This document shows positions 35,832-44,311 of a stretch of 64,000 bases of DNA, piece by piece. The translations under genes and the position numbers were made by a program. The notes under the pieces are model-generated. The model saw only the letters and a list, made by a program, of their open reading frames with translations, was not told the DNA's origin and did no database searches. Numbering within the stretch: the stretch's first letter is position 1; the number at the start of each line of letters is the position of its first letter. Source of the DNA: Mycobacterium sp. 852014-50255_SCH5639931 (GTDB lineage Bacteria > Actinomycetota > Actinomycetes > Mycobacteriales > Mycobacteriaceae); NCBI RefSeq assembly GCF_001665605.1, contig NZ_LZSV01000016.1:124001-188000 (forward strand), in the 5' to 3' direction.

Positions 35832-38605
35832 CACGTATCGGATTCCAATTTCGAGGCTGCGAGTGCTCGGTGTAGCTGCGTTCGGGAGCGGATGTTGAGT
35901 TTGCGGTAGATGTGGCTCAGGTTGACCTCGACAGTTTTGGGGCTGATGAACAGCGCGGCAGCGATCTTGCGGTTGGTCAAGCCCGAAACGGCCAGTTCCG
36001 CGACGCGTTCCTCGGTCGGGGTCAGCGTGTCGGAGCGGCGTTTGCCCAATCCGCCACGTGCCAGTTCGGATTTCGCGCGCTCAACCCATAACGCGGTGCC
36101 GAGTTGTTCAAAGGTCCGCAGTGCTCCTTGAAGGGTCGCCGCGGCGGCGTCGCGACGGCGTTGTCGACGCTGCAGCTGACCGAGCAGCAGTTGGCTGCGT
36201 GCATGTTCGAACGGCATGGGGAGGCGTTGGTGCTGGGTCAGAGCCACCTCGGCGGATGCCAGGGCGGCGGTGACGTCGCCGCGTCCGGCCTGGAGCATCG
36301 CGCGGCAACGTGCCCCCACCGCCAACATCCAGGGCCGGTCCAACCGGAATCCGTTGCCTTCCAAGACCTCGATCAATCCCTGGGCTTCATCGAGCCTGCC
36401 CAGCTGAATCAGGGCTTCAGCGGCATCGGATACAAACGGTGCCACGAAGATCTCGGTAGCCCGCGGCGCCTGCTGGACAGCGCTCAACAACGGCTCCAAA
36501 ATGTCCAGTGCCGCTTCATAATTGCCCAGCGACACCTCGAGGAATCCCAGCGTCGTCACAGGCCACACCGCGACCAGGGCCGGCGAGTCACACCGCTCCG
36601 CCGCAGCGAGCGCCGCCGCGGCGTCGCGGCGCGCGGCGTGCTCATCGCCGGCATAGGCTGCCACCGCCGCCTGAATCATCAGCGCCACCGACATCGGTAG
36701 GTCGCCGTCGAGCTGACGCGCACGCTCCATCGCGTCCTTGGCGATCAGCGACGCCGCGGTGAAGTCGCCCCGCCACATCTCGGTGAGCGCGCCGTGAAAA
36801 GCGCCGATCATCCATTCGCTTTCCGCTCCCCGCTCGATGTAGCGCTGCCTGATCTCCTGCAACGCGCAACGCCCTTCGTCGAGTCGGCCGGTCCCGGCCA
36901 GCAACACCGCACGATGTGCGGTTGGCCACAGCATGGCCGAGGGCAGCTCGCCGCCTTCGTCTAACTGCAACGCCTTCTGCAGGGTCATTCCTTCGAAACC
37001 GTCGCCCACCAGAAAGCCCACCAGCACCCGCATGCCTAATGCCTGGCTGAGAAGGCGCGGTTCGCCCAGCCGAGTCGCCGTGGTTACCGCCTCATGAACC
37101 GCGCGGGCGGCGCCGTCAAACTCGCGGATATTAAGGCGGGCGAAGGACAACGGCACGAGGATTTGCACGAGCAACTCGTCGTCCTCGGCGGCCCCGGCCA
37201 CCGCCCGTTGCAGCAGCGCCGCGGCGTCACGGGAGCTCCCATCGAGCAGACTCCACAGTCCCAGCAGGCTCAGCGCTTCGGCGTGCACATGTGCCGGCGC
37301 CGGTGAGCCGATGGTGTGCTCGAGGATGTCGCGGGCGCGTGCGGCGTCACCGGCGTTGAAGTGAAACGCCGCGCAACGGATCTGGCGCTCGGAACTGTCG
37401 GCGCCCAACTCACGTGCCAATTCCATGAACTCCGCCGCCGCGGCTGGCGCGCCGCGTCTGCTGGCCAGCTGTGCGGCAGCATCAAGTGCGTCCACTGTCG
37501 CTGCATCGGCGTGTGTGGCGGCCAGCGCCAAGTGCCGTGCGCGCAGTTCCGCGTGATCGACCAGGGAGGCCAGACGCCGATGCATTGCGCGTCGTTGCGC
37601 TGGCGTGGCCTCTGTGTAGACGCCAGCTGTGAGCAGGGGGTGGGTGAACCTGAGCCGGTTACGCTCGATCGTGACGATTCCCCGTGCCTCCGCGACCATC
37701 AGCCCGCGAACGCACTCCTCGACGACTTGGTCGGTCGCTCGCGATACCAGGTCGACCGTCGGCGCGGCTAGACAAGCTGCCGCAATCAGCGCTTCACGAA
37801 CATGAGGATCAAGGTCACCGATTCTGGACGAGACCAATCCGGCCAAAGTGGTCGGCAGCGTCATCTCGGCGTTGGATTCGCCGCCCGTCATCGCGCGGGC
37901 CAATTCGATGGCGTAGAACGGGTTGCCGCCGGACGCTTCGTGAATGCGCAGCATGGCTTGCCGGGAGATCGAGCGTCCGAAACGTGCCGAAATGATCTTA
38001 TGCAGGGCACCAATGGTCAATGGTCTCAAATGAATTCGCGTGATGGCATCGGGCTGCTCCAACTGGAGCCACCGCACGTCGTCGTCACCGTCGCCTGTGC
38101 GCACGGTCGCCAGAAGTCCAACGGGACCCGAAAACCGCCGCGCCGCGAAAGCGACAACGCGGGCGGTGGACGGATCCAGCCACTGAAGATCGTCGATCGC
38201 CAACAACACCGGTGCGCTGCCTGACAGGATGTCGATCACCGAGAGGAACGCCGCGGCGACCGCGCGCGGATCTGTTGCCACTCCGCCGTCGCTGACCTGC
38301 AAGAGGATTCGGTCGACCGCCAGCCGCTGGGGCTCAGGCAGGGCGTGCAGGACTTCGGCCTTGACCGCCGAGAACAGGTCGGCTAACGAGATGTAGGCCG
38401 TCACTGATTCGGTGGCCGCCGCGCGCGCGGCGAGCACATGCATCCCCCGCGCGCGGGCCTGCTGCACCGCGGAAAGCCACAAGGTCGTCTTGCCAATACC
38501 CGCTTCGCCCTCCAGCAGAAGGCTTGCCGGATTCACACTGCAACCGTCCAGGAAGTCGGCGACAGCCTCCGCCTCCGTCGCGCGACTGACCGGATGCCGA
38601 TCCAC
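35828..38605 (-). CDS. Large AAA/LuxR-type (LAL, MalT-like) transcriptional regulator
   Basis: The 925-residue protein is built as an ATP-dependent regulator. It has N-terminal Walker A GEAGIGKTT (about 34-42) and Walker B VLLAIDDLQWLD (about 132-143), a central long helical region with TPR-like repeats (about 360-830), and a C-terminal LuxR/NarL helix-turn-helix, LTPTEERVAELAVSGLTNRK ... SPKTVEVNLSHIYRKLNIRS (about 862-912). Such proteins bind DNA as dimers or oligomers in response to a ligand or partner. The secreted-protein genes downstream share a promoter element, which makes them candidate targets. The effector is unknown. Confidence 0.9.
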   Translation of the reverse strand: MDRHPVSRATEAEAVADFLDGCSVNPASLLLEGEAGIGKTTLWLSAVQQARARGMHVLAARAAATESVTAYISLADLFSAVKAEVLHALPEPQRLAVDRILLQVSDGGVATDPRAVAAAFLSVIDILSGSAPVLLAIDDLQWLDPSTARVVAFAARRFSGPVGLLATVRTGDGDDDVRWLQLEQPDAITRIHLRPLTIGALHKIISARFGRSISRQAMLRIHEASGGNPFYAIELARAMTGGESNAEMTLPTTLAGLVSSRIGDLDPHVREALIAAACLAAPTVDLVSRATDQVVEECVRGLMVAEARGIVTIERNRLRFTHPLLTAGVYTEATPAQRRAMHRRLASLVDHAELRARHLALAATHADAATVDALDAAAQLASRRGAPAAAAEFMELARELGADSSERQIRCAAFHFNAGDAARARDILEHTIGSPAPAHVHAEALSLLGLWSLLDGSSRDAAALLQRAVAGAAEDDELLVQILVPLSFARLNIREFDGAARAVHEAVTTATRLGEPRLLSQALGMRVLVGFLVGDGFEGMTLQKALQLDEGGELPSAMLWPTAHRAVLLAGTGRLDEGRCALQEIRQRYIERGAESEWMIGAFHGALTEMWRGDFTAASLIAKDAMERARQLDGDLPMSVALMIQAAVAAYAGDEHAARRDAAAALAAAERCDSPALVAVWPVTTLGFLEVSLGNYEAALDILEPLLSAVQQAPRATEIFVAPFVSDAAEALIQLGRLDEAQGLIEVLEGNGFRLDRPWMLAVGARCRAMLQAGRGDVTAALASAEVALTQHQRLPMPFEHARSQLLLGQLQRRQRRRDAAAATLQGALRTFEQLGTALWVERAKSELARGGLGKRRSDTLTPTEERVAELAVSGLTNRKIAAALFISPKTVEVNLSHIYRKLNIRSRTQLHRALAASKLESDTC

Positions 38606-38926
38606 GATCGTTGAACCTCAGCCCGGGTCGCCGGCCGATAACGGGTCGATTCCAGACACGAGGCGGGCTGGACCGATCTCGCCCGGCACGCGGCGCGAGT
38701 GCGACCGAAAGCGCCCCCCGGCGCGGCTCATGATTCGCCATCAATTCGCATAGGGCAAAATCTATAGGTAATGGGAGGAACCTGCAGGTTGGTTGAGAGA
38801 TGTTATCGCCTGGTCGACGAACTTTCGCGGGTGAAGAGTGGTTGTTCATCGTCCCGCGAAGGCCCATTACAGCGGGTCGTGTAATCCGGGCGACGCCGCG
38901 CCGACACTGCGCATCGCTACACCGGC
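38606..38926. other. Intergenic stretch before the LuxR/AAA gene
   Basis: About 320 bp with no convincing gene on either strand. It must contain the promoter of the regulator gene. An ATAGGG/TATAGG patch at 38750-38768 weakly recalls the repeated 19-bp element but does not keep its fixed positions. The plus-strand thiolase remnant begins beyond it. Confidence 0.4.
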
Positions 38927-39176
38927 ACACCAATCTTCTTGCGGGCGGCGGTCGAGGTGCGCGCCCGCCGCCGCGGCGCCTACGAGGTCAACACGACCTT
39001 CGCCCCGGTCGATGAGGACGTCTCCCCGACCGTTTACGCTTCCCGCGCGCCGTTCGAGGAAGGCTGGGGTGGCGCCGCAGGACGTCGACGTCATTCAGCC
39101 GCAGGACACCGACGGCGGACTCATCGCGAACAGCGAGCCAATCGGGCCGTTGCGGGCGCGCGCTATCTGGTTGCGC
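38927..39176 (+). pseudogene. Fragment of a thiolase / lipid-transfer-protein-type gene
   Basis: Frame one gives FLRAAVEVRARRRGAYEVNT ... DVSPTVYASRAPFEE. After a frameshift near 39057 the sequence continues KAGVAPQDVDVIQPQDTDGG and LIANSEPIG. In SCP2-type thiolases QDVDVIQLQDTD and NTDGGLIANGEPIG are about 45 residues apart; here they are fused at the shared DTD, so an internal deletion joined them. The active-site Cys and the N-terminal domain are absent and no start is present. It is a decayed relic. The sequence from 39177 to 39332 holds nothing I recognise. Confidence 0.65.
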
Positions 39177-39332
39177 TACGGCCGCAGGTACATCGCTGAT
39201 CGGTGGGCACCCGTTTCATCACGCTCTCGGCGTGCGCACCACACCCCGCCCAAGTGATCTTTCCGCAGTGGCGGCAGCGTACGGAGTAGCACATGGTTGC
39301 TCCCTACTATTCAGGGCGAAGCGACTGGACCA

Positions 39333-39707
39333 CTATGCCTTCACGGCAGCTTTGCGCTCAGCGATCTGGACGCGGACCCGCTCCATGTCGAGACCCTTGA
39401 TCTTGTCGATCAGGTTGTCCAGCACCGCCGGTGACATCGCCCCCGGCTGGCTGTAAACGAGGATGCCCTCCCGGAACGCCATGATGGTCGGAACGGAGCG
39501 GATGCCCACGGTCGCTGCCAATTCGCGCTCGGTATCGGTGTCCACCTTGGCGTACACGATGTCCGGGTGGTTTTGAGCGGACCGCTCGAAGACCGGGGCG
39601 AACGCCCGGCATGGTCCACACCAAGGCGCCCAGAAGTCGACTAAGACAATCGGACTCGCAAGTATCGTCGATTCGAAATCGGCGAGGGTCAGCGTTTTGA
39701 CGGTCAT
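39333..39707 (-). CDS. Thioredoxin
   Basis: The 124-residue protein starts at ATG 39707 behind AAAGGAG. It has the thioredoxin fold and active site FWAPWCGPCR with Cys30 and Cys33, the cis-Pro loop RSVPTIMAF, and a C-terminal extension of ~15 residues (MERVRVQIAERKAAVKA) beyond standard thioredoxin. It should reduce disulfides or persulfides in the cytosol. It follows the AhpD-like gene by 55 bp and sits opposite a sulfide:quinone oxidoreductase, so a role in sulfane-sulfur handling is plausible. Confidence 0.9.
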   Translation of the reverse strand: MTVKTLTLADFESTILASPIVLVDFWAPWCGPCRAFAPVFERSAQNHPDIVYAKVDTDTERELAATVGIRSVPTIMAFREGILVYSQPGAMSPAVLDNLIDKIKGLDMERVRVQIAERKAAVKA

Positions 39708-39762
39708 GGTTGCTCCTTTCGGGAGTTCAGGGTGAGGATGGGCTCTACGCGGTAGTGCCCGT

Positions 39763-40140
39763 TCATTGCGGCGGTCCAGCGGCGTCCGCGGCCCTGTCAG
39801 CGAATTCGCAAAAAGCGCTGTAGGCGCGTGCACCGTAGATTGTTGCCGGGCCACCGTGCATGAGAATGCTGACGCCGATCGCCTCGGCGGCCTCTTCCTT
39901 GGATGCGCCGGCACGAGCCGCCCCCTGGGCGTGGGAAGCGATGCAGCCGTCACATCCGGCTACGACGCCGATCGCCATCGCGATCAGCTCCTTGAACTTT
40001 TTGTCCAAGGCGCCCGAGGTCAGTGCGCCATTGCTCATCTCGGCAAAACCCCGGTACACATCCGGGATCATCTTGCGCAGGGCGCGGTGCTGTGGGTTGA
40101 GGTCGTCCAGCACCTGCTGGTAGTGGTTGTGTTCCGTCAT
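39763..40140 (-). CDS. AhpD-like carboxymuconolactone decarboxylase family protein
   Basis: The 125-residue protein starts at ATG 40140 (MTEHNHYQQVLDDL). It has the CMD/AhpD redox motif Cys63-x2-Cys66-x3-His70 (GCDGCIASH) inside the helical bundle, so it is probably a thiol peroxidase or disulfide reductase-like protein, not a decarboxylase. Length matches single-domain AhpD-like members. It is divergent from the sulfide:quinone oxidoreductase gene and leads a unit with thioredoxin. Its promoter carries a TACCC-N4-GGGTA dyad 12 bp upstream. Confidence 0.85.
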   Translation of the reverse strand: MTEHNHYQQVLDDLNPQHRALRKMIPDVYRGFAEMSNGALTSGALDKKFKELIAMAIGVVAGCDGCIASHAQGAARAGASKEEAAEAIGVSILMHGGPATIYGARAYSAFCEFADRAADAAGPPQ

Positions 40141-40150
40141 GACTGTTACA

Positions 40151-40172
40151 ATACCCATACGGGTAGGGGTAT
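40151..40172. promoter_or_regulatory. CsoR/CstR-like operator (TACCC-N4-GGGTA and ATACCC-N10-GGGTAT)
   Basis: Two nested inverted repeats: TACCC (40152-40156) ATAC GGGTA (40161-40165), and ATACCC (40151-40156) with GGGTAT (40167-40172). G/C-tract dyads flanked by TA are typical of CsoR-family operators, including the persulfide-sensing CstR type. It lies 11 bp before the AhpD-like gene. No CsoR-family gene is in the window, so the regulator must be elsewhere. Confidence 0.5.
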
Positions 40173-40303
40173 TCCTCGTTAGACAAGAATTTGTCCTGCG
40201 GTGCACATATACCCGTGCCAATAGAGTCGATCGGCCCTAGGAATCGCGTCGTCGTGGGGCGCAATCTGACCTCGGAGTGCCAGGTGTTCCCTTGCGGAGC
40301 AGC

Positions 40304-40318
40304 TATCCCGCAGGGGTA
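40304..40318. promoter_or_regulatory. Second CsoR/CstR-like half-dyad before the sulfide:quinone oxidoreductase
   Basis: TATCCCGCAGGGGTA has the same N4 spacing between ATCCC and GGGTA as the first site, with one mismatch. It ends 29 bp before ATG 40348, fitting an operator over that promoter. Both divergent promoters would answer to the same regulator. Confidence 0.45.
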
Positions 40319-40347
40319 ATGCCGGTATGTGGAATGGAGGACTATCA

Positions 40348-41805
40348 ATGGCACGAGTCGTGATCCTTGGCGCTGGTATTGCGGGGCATACCGCCGCGCT
40401 GCACCTGCGCCGATGGCTAGGTCGCAGTCACGAAGTCGTCGTGATTTCTCCCAACGCCGACTGGAACTGGATCCCGTCGAACATCTGGGTCGGCGTGGGC
40501 CGGATGGATCCAGCCAAGGTACTCATTCCGCTCAGGCCGATCTACCGGCGCAAGGGCATTGCGTTTCATCAAGCGCTCGCCACGGCAATCCATCCGGAGG
40601 GCACCGAAGATGAGTCGGCACCATCGGTGGACTTCACCTACACCGATGAGGAGCACGACGGCCAGACCGGCACCATTACGTACGACTACCTCATCAATGC
40701 AACCGGACCGCGACTGAACTTCGGGGCCACTCCGGGGCTCGGGCCCGCCGGCCACTCGTACTCGGTGTGCACCGCGGCCCACGCAGTAGAAGCAGCGCAA
40801 GCGCTCGACCGGGTCATCGCCAGAATGAAGGCCGGCGAGAGGCAGCGCATCGTCATCGGCGTCGGACACGGCACCTGCACCTGCGAGGGTGCGGCGTTCG
40901 AGTACGCCTTCAACGTTGAGCACACGCTGCGAGCCGCCGGCGTGCGAGACCTCGCCGAAATCGTCTACCTCACCAACGAGTACGAACTGGGCGACTTCGG
41001 CGTCGGTGGCATGAGTTTCGTCGAGAAGGGCTTCCTGCAGTCCAGCCGGATGTGGACCGAGTCGCTGTTCCGCGAGCGCGGCGTCAGGGCCATCACGCAA
41101 GCGGCCGTCCATGAGGTGATGGACGGCAAGCTGCGCTACGAGCAACTCGACGGCAAAGAGCACGAATTGGACTTCGACTTCGCCATGCTGCTACCCCCGT
41201 TCAGGGGAGCCGACCTCGCGGCATACGACAAGCGCGGCAACGACATCAGCTCCGTTCTGTTCGCGCCGTCAGGTTTCCTGAAGGTCGACGCAGACTACTC
41301 GGGCAAGCCCTATGACGAGTGGTCTGCCGAGGATTGGCCGCACACCTATGAGTCCCCTGCCTACCCGAACATCTTCGCGCCGGGCATCGCGTTCGCGCCC
41401 CCGCATCCCATCTCTCGGCCGCGCACGAGTCCAAACGGGACGGTCATCACGCCCAGTCCGCCGCGCACCGGCATGCCGTCGGGCATCATGGCAAAGACGG
41501 TCGCCGAGACCATCCGCGATCGAATCACCAAGGGAGCGAACAGTGTTGCGCACCGCGCCTCGATGTCGAGCATGGGCGCCGCGTGCGTCGCGTCGGCGGG
41601 CACCGGATTGCGTGAGGGCTCGGCGGCCGCGATGACGATGTTCCCAGTTGTCCCCGACCCGGTGAAGTATCCCCAAACGGGTCGTGACATCGCCGGCACC
41701 TCCGGAGAGCTCGGCTTGGCCGGCCACTGGATCAAGTTGCTGTTGCATTACCTCTTCATCTATAAGGCGAAAGCCCGCCCATTCTGGTGGTTGATCCCTG
41801 AGTGA
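40348..41805 (+). CDS. Sulfide:quinone oxidoreductase-like flavoprotein
   Basis: The 485-residue protein starts at ATG 40348 behind GGAGG. It has the N-terminal FAD loop VVILGAGIAGHTAA (5-18), Cys141 (SVCTAAHA), Cys177 and Cys179 (HGTCTCEGAAFEY) and Cys413 (GAACVASAGTG). These fit the three redox cysteines of SQR enzymes, which oxidise sulfide to persulfide or polysulfide and reduce quinone. The C-terminal WIKLLLHYLFIYKAKARPFW is an amphipathic or hydrophobic helix suitable for membrane attachment. It is divergent from thioredoxin and AhpD-like genes and coupled to a small downstream protein. FCSD-like function is the alternative. Confidence 0.85.
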   Translation: MARVVILGAGIAGHTAALHLRRWLGRSHEVVVISPNADWNWIPSNIWVGVGRMDPAKVLIPLRPIYRRKGIAFHQALATAIHPEGTEDESAPSVDFTYTDEEHDGQTGTITYDYLINATGPRLNFGATPGLGPAGHSYSVCTAAHAVEAAQALDRVIARMKAGERQRIVIGVGHGTCTCEGAAFEYAFNVEHTLRAAGVRDLAEIVYLTNEYELGDFGVGGMSFVEKGFLQSSRMWTESLFRERGVRAITQAAVHEVMDGKLRYEQLDGKEHELDFDFAMLLPPFRGADLAAYDKRGNDISSVLFAPSGFLKVDADYSGKPYDEWSAEDWPHTYESPAYPNIFAPGIAFAPPHPISRPRTSPNGTVITPSPPRTGMPSGIMAKTVAETIRDRITKGANSVAHRASMSSMGAACVASAGTGLREGSAAAMTMFPVVPDPVKYPQTGRDIAGTSGELGLAGHWIKLLLHYLFIYKAKARPFWWLIPE

Positions 41806-41816
41806 AAGGCACTCCG

Positions 41817-41990
41817 ATGGACGACGAAACGAACTATTCGGACGTGAATGCGCTGACAGCCGAGCGCATTGCCGACGCGCCGCTGCCCACCCCCGCGACG
41901 CTGCGGATGCGTCAGAACGTCTTCGTCCAGTTGGGGCGTTTCATCCGTATCAACCTCAAGATGCTGCGGATCATCTACGGGCACGGCTGA
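41817..41990 (+). CDS. Small protein coupled to the sulfide:quinone oxidoreductase
   Basis: A 57-residue protein from ATG 41817 (MDDETNYSDVNALTAERIAD). An in-frame GTG at 41802 overlapping the SQR stop (GTGA) would add five residues. The C-terminal half (NVFVQLGRFIRINLKMLRII) is basic and amphipathic with a hydrophobic face, so a membrane-surface anchor or quinone-side partner is likely. Its position 11 bp behind SQR suggests they act together. I do not recognise a named family. Confidence 0.65.
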   Translation: MDDETNYSDVNALTAERIADAPLPTPATLRMRQNVFVQLGRFIRINLKMLRIIYGHG

Positions 41991-42036
41991 CGGGCCGCTC
42001 AGGTTTCGCTCGCAGTAGTCGGTCGCGACGGCAGGC

Positions 42037-43236
42037 TCAGGACACCTTCTTGACCGGCGCCGCGTAAGCCGGCTTGCCGAGACCGAGCATGTACTGGGCG
42101 ATCATGTTGCGGAACACCTCCAGCGTGCCGCCATAGATTCCCACCAACGGGGCGAATCGGTAGGCGTATTCGGCGCTGCCGTCGTCGGCGGCCGCTTCGG
42201 TTCCGTACGGCAGCGTGGAGGCGGTCCCGAGGATGTCCATCAGTTCCGGAGAGATGTCACGCATTGTTTGCGCGATGGCGACCCGGCCGAAGATGCTCGG
42301 GGTGGCCAGCGCCGTCTCCACTCGGGCGACGCAGCGGCCCAGCCGGTATGCGACCGATTTGTCGTCGATGAGCCGGCGCCCGTCGCCATCGGGCCGCGTC
42401 ACGCTCGCCGCGGCCTTGTCCACCGCCTGCGATAGAAAACCAGCCTGATGCATCATGATTGAGGTGTCCTGCAGTCCGTCGGGGGCGGCGGCGACGGCGC
42501 CGTGCTCGACGTTGAGCGGCTCGCGCAGCACGGTCCAGCCACCGTTCACCTCGCCCAGCCGATACTTGTCGTCTACCCGGACGTCGCTGTAGTAGACGAT
42601 GTTGGTCCGATCGCCATCCACCGTGCGGATTCCCTGGATTTCGATGCCCGGTGAATCCAGTGGCACCAGGAACATGGTCAGGCTCTTGTGCTTTGGCGAG
42701 TCCGGGGCGGTGTTGGTGATCAGGAAGACGTACTGACAGTTGTGGGCACCGGTCGTGAACATCTTGGAGCCGTTGATGACCCAGCTCGATCCATCCGACT
42801 CGCGCACGGCGCGGGTCTTACAGGTGGCGATATCGGAGCCGCCCTCGGGCTCGGTGTAGCCGAGGCACAACCGGACCTCGCCGCTGAAGACTTTCGGTAA
42901 CACCTCGTCGCGCAGTTGTGGCGACCCGAATTTGTTCACCGAACGGGCCACCATGGCGGTCGTCCCCCAGGTGACCCAGGGCACGTGTGCACGCCGCTTC
43001 TCCAGCTCCCAGATGCGCCGCCGCACCCGGGTGAAACCTCCTTCGGATTCCGGTTTCCACTCGGCTTCCAGATAGCCTGCCGCGCCGAACTTCAGGTGCA
43101 GACCTTCGTCGAAATTGTCGCCCGTTTCGCGGTCCCGGCGCCTGATCTCCTCGGTCATATACGTATCCAGGAAATTGCGCGCTTCGTCGCGGAATGCCTT
43201 GTCCTCGTCCGACAGCTCGACGCGGGAGAAATCCAT
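42037..43236 (-). CDS. Acyl-CoA dehydrogenase (FadE family), subunit of a likely heteromeric pair
   Basis: The 399-residue FAD enzyme has GYTEPEGGSDIATCKTRAVR, WVINGSKMFTTGAHN and a C-terminal LVGIYGGTLEVFRNMIAQYM. As in the 3978 gene, the YEGT Glu is Gly. It follows a 352-residue fadE by 14 bp, again an unlike adjacent pair expected to form a mixed tetramer. It is the last gene of the minus-strand unit that begins with the enoyl-CoA hydratase at 48876. Confidence 0.85.
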   Translation of the reverse strand: MDFSRVELSDEDKAFRDEARNFLDTYMTEEIRRRDRETGDNFDEGLHLKFGAAGYLEAEWKPESEGGFTRVRRRIWELEKRRAHVPWVTWGTTAMVARSVNKFGSPQLRDEVLPKVFSGEVRLCLGYTEPEGGSDIATCKTRAVRESDGSSWVINGSKMFTTGAHNCQYVFLITNTAPDSPKHKSLTMFLVPLDSPGIEIQGIRTVDGDRTNIVYYSDVRVDDKYRLGEVNGGWTVLREPLNVEHGAVAAAPDGLQDTSIMMHQAGFLSQAVDKAAASVTRPDGDGRRLIDDKSVAYRLGRCVARVETALATPSIFGRVAIAQTMRDISPELMDILGTASTLPYGTEAAADDGSAEYAYRFAPLVGIYGGTLEVFRNMIAQYMLGLGKPAYAAPVKKVS

Positions 43237-43250
43237 GATGTCGCCCCTTC

Positions 43251-44309
43251 CTAGGCCGGCTGCGCCGCGCCCTCGCGGGCGGTCACGATCTCGGCGACCC
43301 GTTGCGCCGTGACGCCCGGATCACCACCGGCCAGTGGCCATCCCCGGGCGCGCACCAGATACGCCGTCGCGGCGGCTTCGGACGAAACCCCGAGTCCGCC
43401 CTGGATGTGAACCGCCATGGTCGCCGCCTTGGCGGCCTCCTCGGCCATGAAAACGAAAGCGGAGGGCGCCAATTCGGGCCGCTCGTCGGGTTCGTTGTCC
43501 AAGAACCAGGCGGCGCGTCGAGCCAGGTTCCGTCCACCCTGGACGGTGATAGCCGTGTTCGCGAGGGGGTGCGAGATCGCTTGCAGCGTGGAGATGGGCA
43601 CGCCCAGCGTGTAGCGGGTCTTGGCGAACTCGGCCGCGATCGTCATGGTCTCCTCCACAAGCCCGACGAGCGCCGCCGCGGTGAGCAGCCGCCATTCGTC
43701 CAGCGCCAGCCGATACGTCGCCAGCGCATCGGGTCCTTCGGCGACGACCGTACGGGTGTCGGCCGCGGCCGGGTCCACCCATGCCATCGGCAGCCGGCCG
43801 ATGTTGTCGACCTTCGCGGGGCGGGTGGCGAAGGTCAGCCGCACGACTTCGTCGCCGTCGCGGACGATGATGTGGTCGGCGATCGAGCCAGAGGGAATCA
43901 AGCGCGGACCGCGTCCGGCGTCGAGGCGCGGGTCGAGCGCGGCCAGCTGTTCGCCATCGGCCACGCCGGCGGCGCCGGCACCTAGCGCGCCGAGCCGCCC
44001 CAGCAGGCGAGCGGTGCACACGTGGTCGATCCACGGAACGGGTGCCAGGGACCGGCCGAGCTCTTCGGCCACCAAGGTGAGATCGACCAAGGTGGCGCCG
44101 TCGCCGCCGCACGACTCCGGCAGTGCCATCGTGGTCGCACCCATCCCGCACAACCTCTCCCAGAGGTTCTTGTCGAAGCCGGACGGCTCTGCGGCCCGGA
44201 CGGTTTCGATCGAGCAGTGGGTCTTAAAGAACTGCTTGTAGGCTTCCCGCAGGGCCACATGATCGTCGGACAGGCTGTAGTCCAGCCGGCGGAGTTCGAA
44301 GCGGTCCAT
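43251..44309 (-). CDS. Acyl-CoA dehydrogenase (FadE family), short partner subunit
   Basis: The 352-residue protein has the helical N-domain, GMGATTMALPESCGGDGATL, a poorly conserved beta domain, and the C-terminal ISHPLANTAITVQGGRNLARR and HIQGGLGVSSEAAATAYL. It is shorter and more divergent than its downstream partner, like the 5219 gene relative to 3978. The ATG at 44309 lies 2 bp after the amidohydrolase stop, so translation is likely coupled. The pair should dehydrogenate an unusual acyl-CoA. Confidence 0.85.
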   Translation of the reverse strand: MDRFELRRLDYSLSDDHVALREAYKQFFKTHCSIETVRAAEPSGFDKNLWERLCGMGATTMALPESCGGDGATLVDLTLVAEELGRSLAPVPWIDHVCTARLLGRLGALGAGAAGVADGEQLAALDPRLDAGRGPRLIPSGSIADHIIVRDGDEVVRLTFATRPAKVDNIGRLPMAWVDPAAADTRTVVAEGPDALATYRLALDEWRLLTAAALVGLVEETMTIAAEFAKTRYTLGVPISTLQAISHPLANTAITVQGGRNLARRAAWFLDNEPDERPELAPSAFVFMAEEAAKAATMAVHIQGGLGVSSEAAATAYLVRARGWPLAGGDPGVTAQRVAEIVTAREGAAQPA

Positions 44310-44311
44310 CG

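Noticed and set aside
38750..38768. A fifth copy of the secreted-protein promoter element before the LuxR/AAA gene
   Set aside because: ATAGGG is present but the fixed CC and TATTT positions fail and the orientation is opposite.
39202..39300. Short plus-strand frame GTRFITLSACAPHPAQVIFP as a DUF35-like gene
   Set aside because: It has no start signal, only weak resemblance and follows the thiolase relic; it is probably degenerate sequence.
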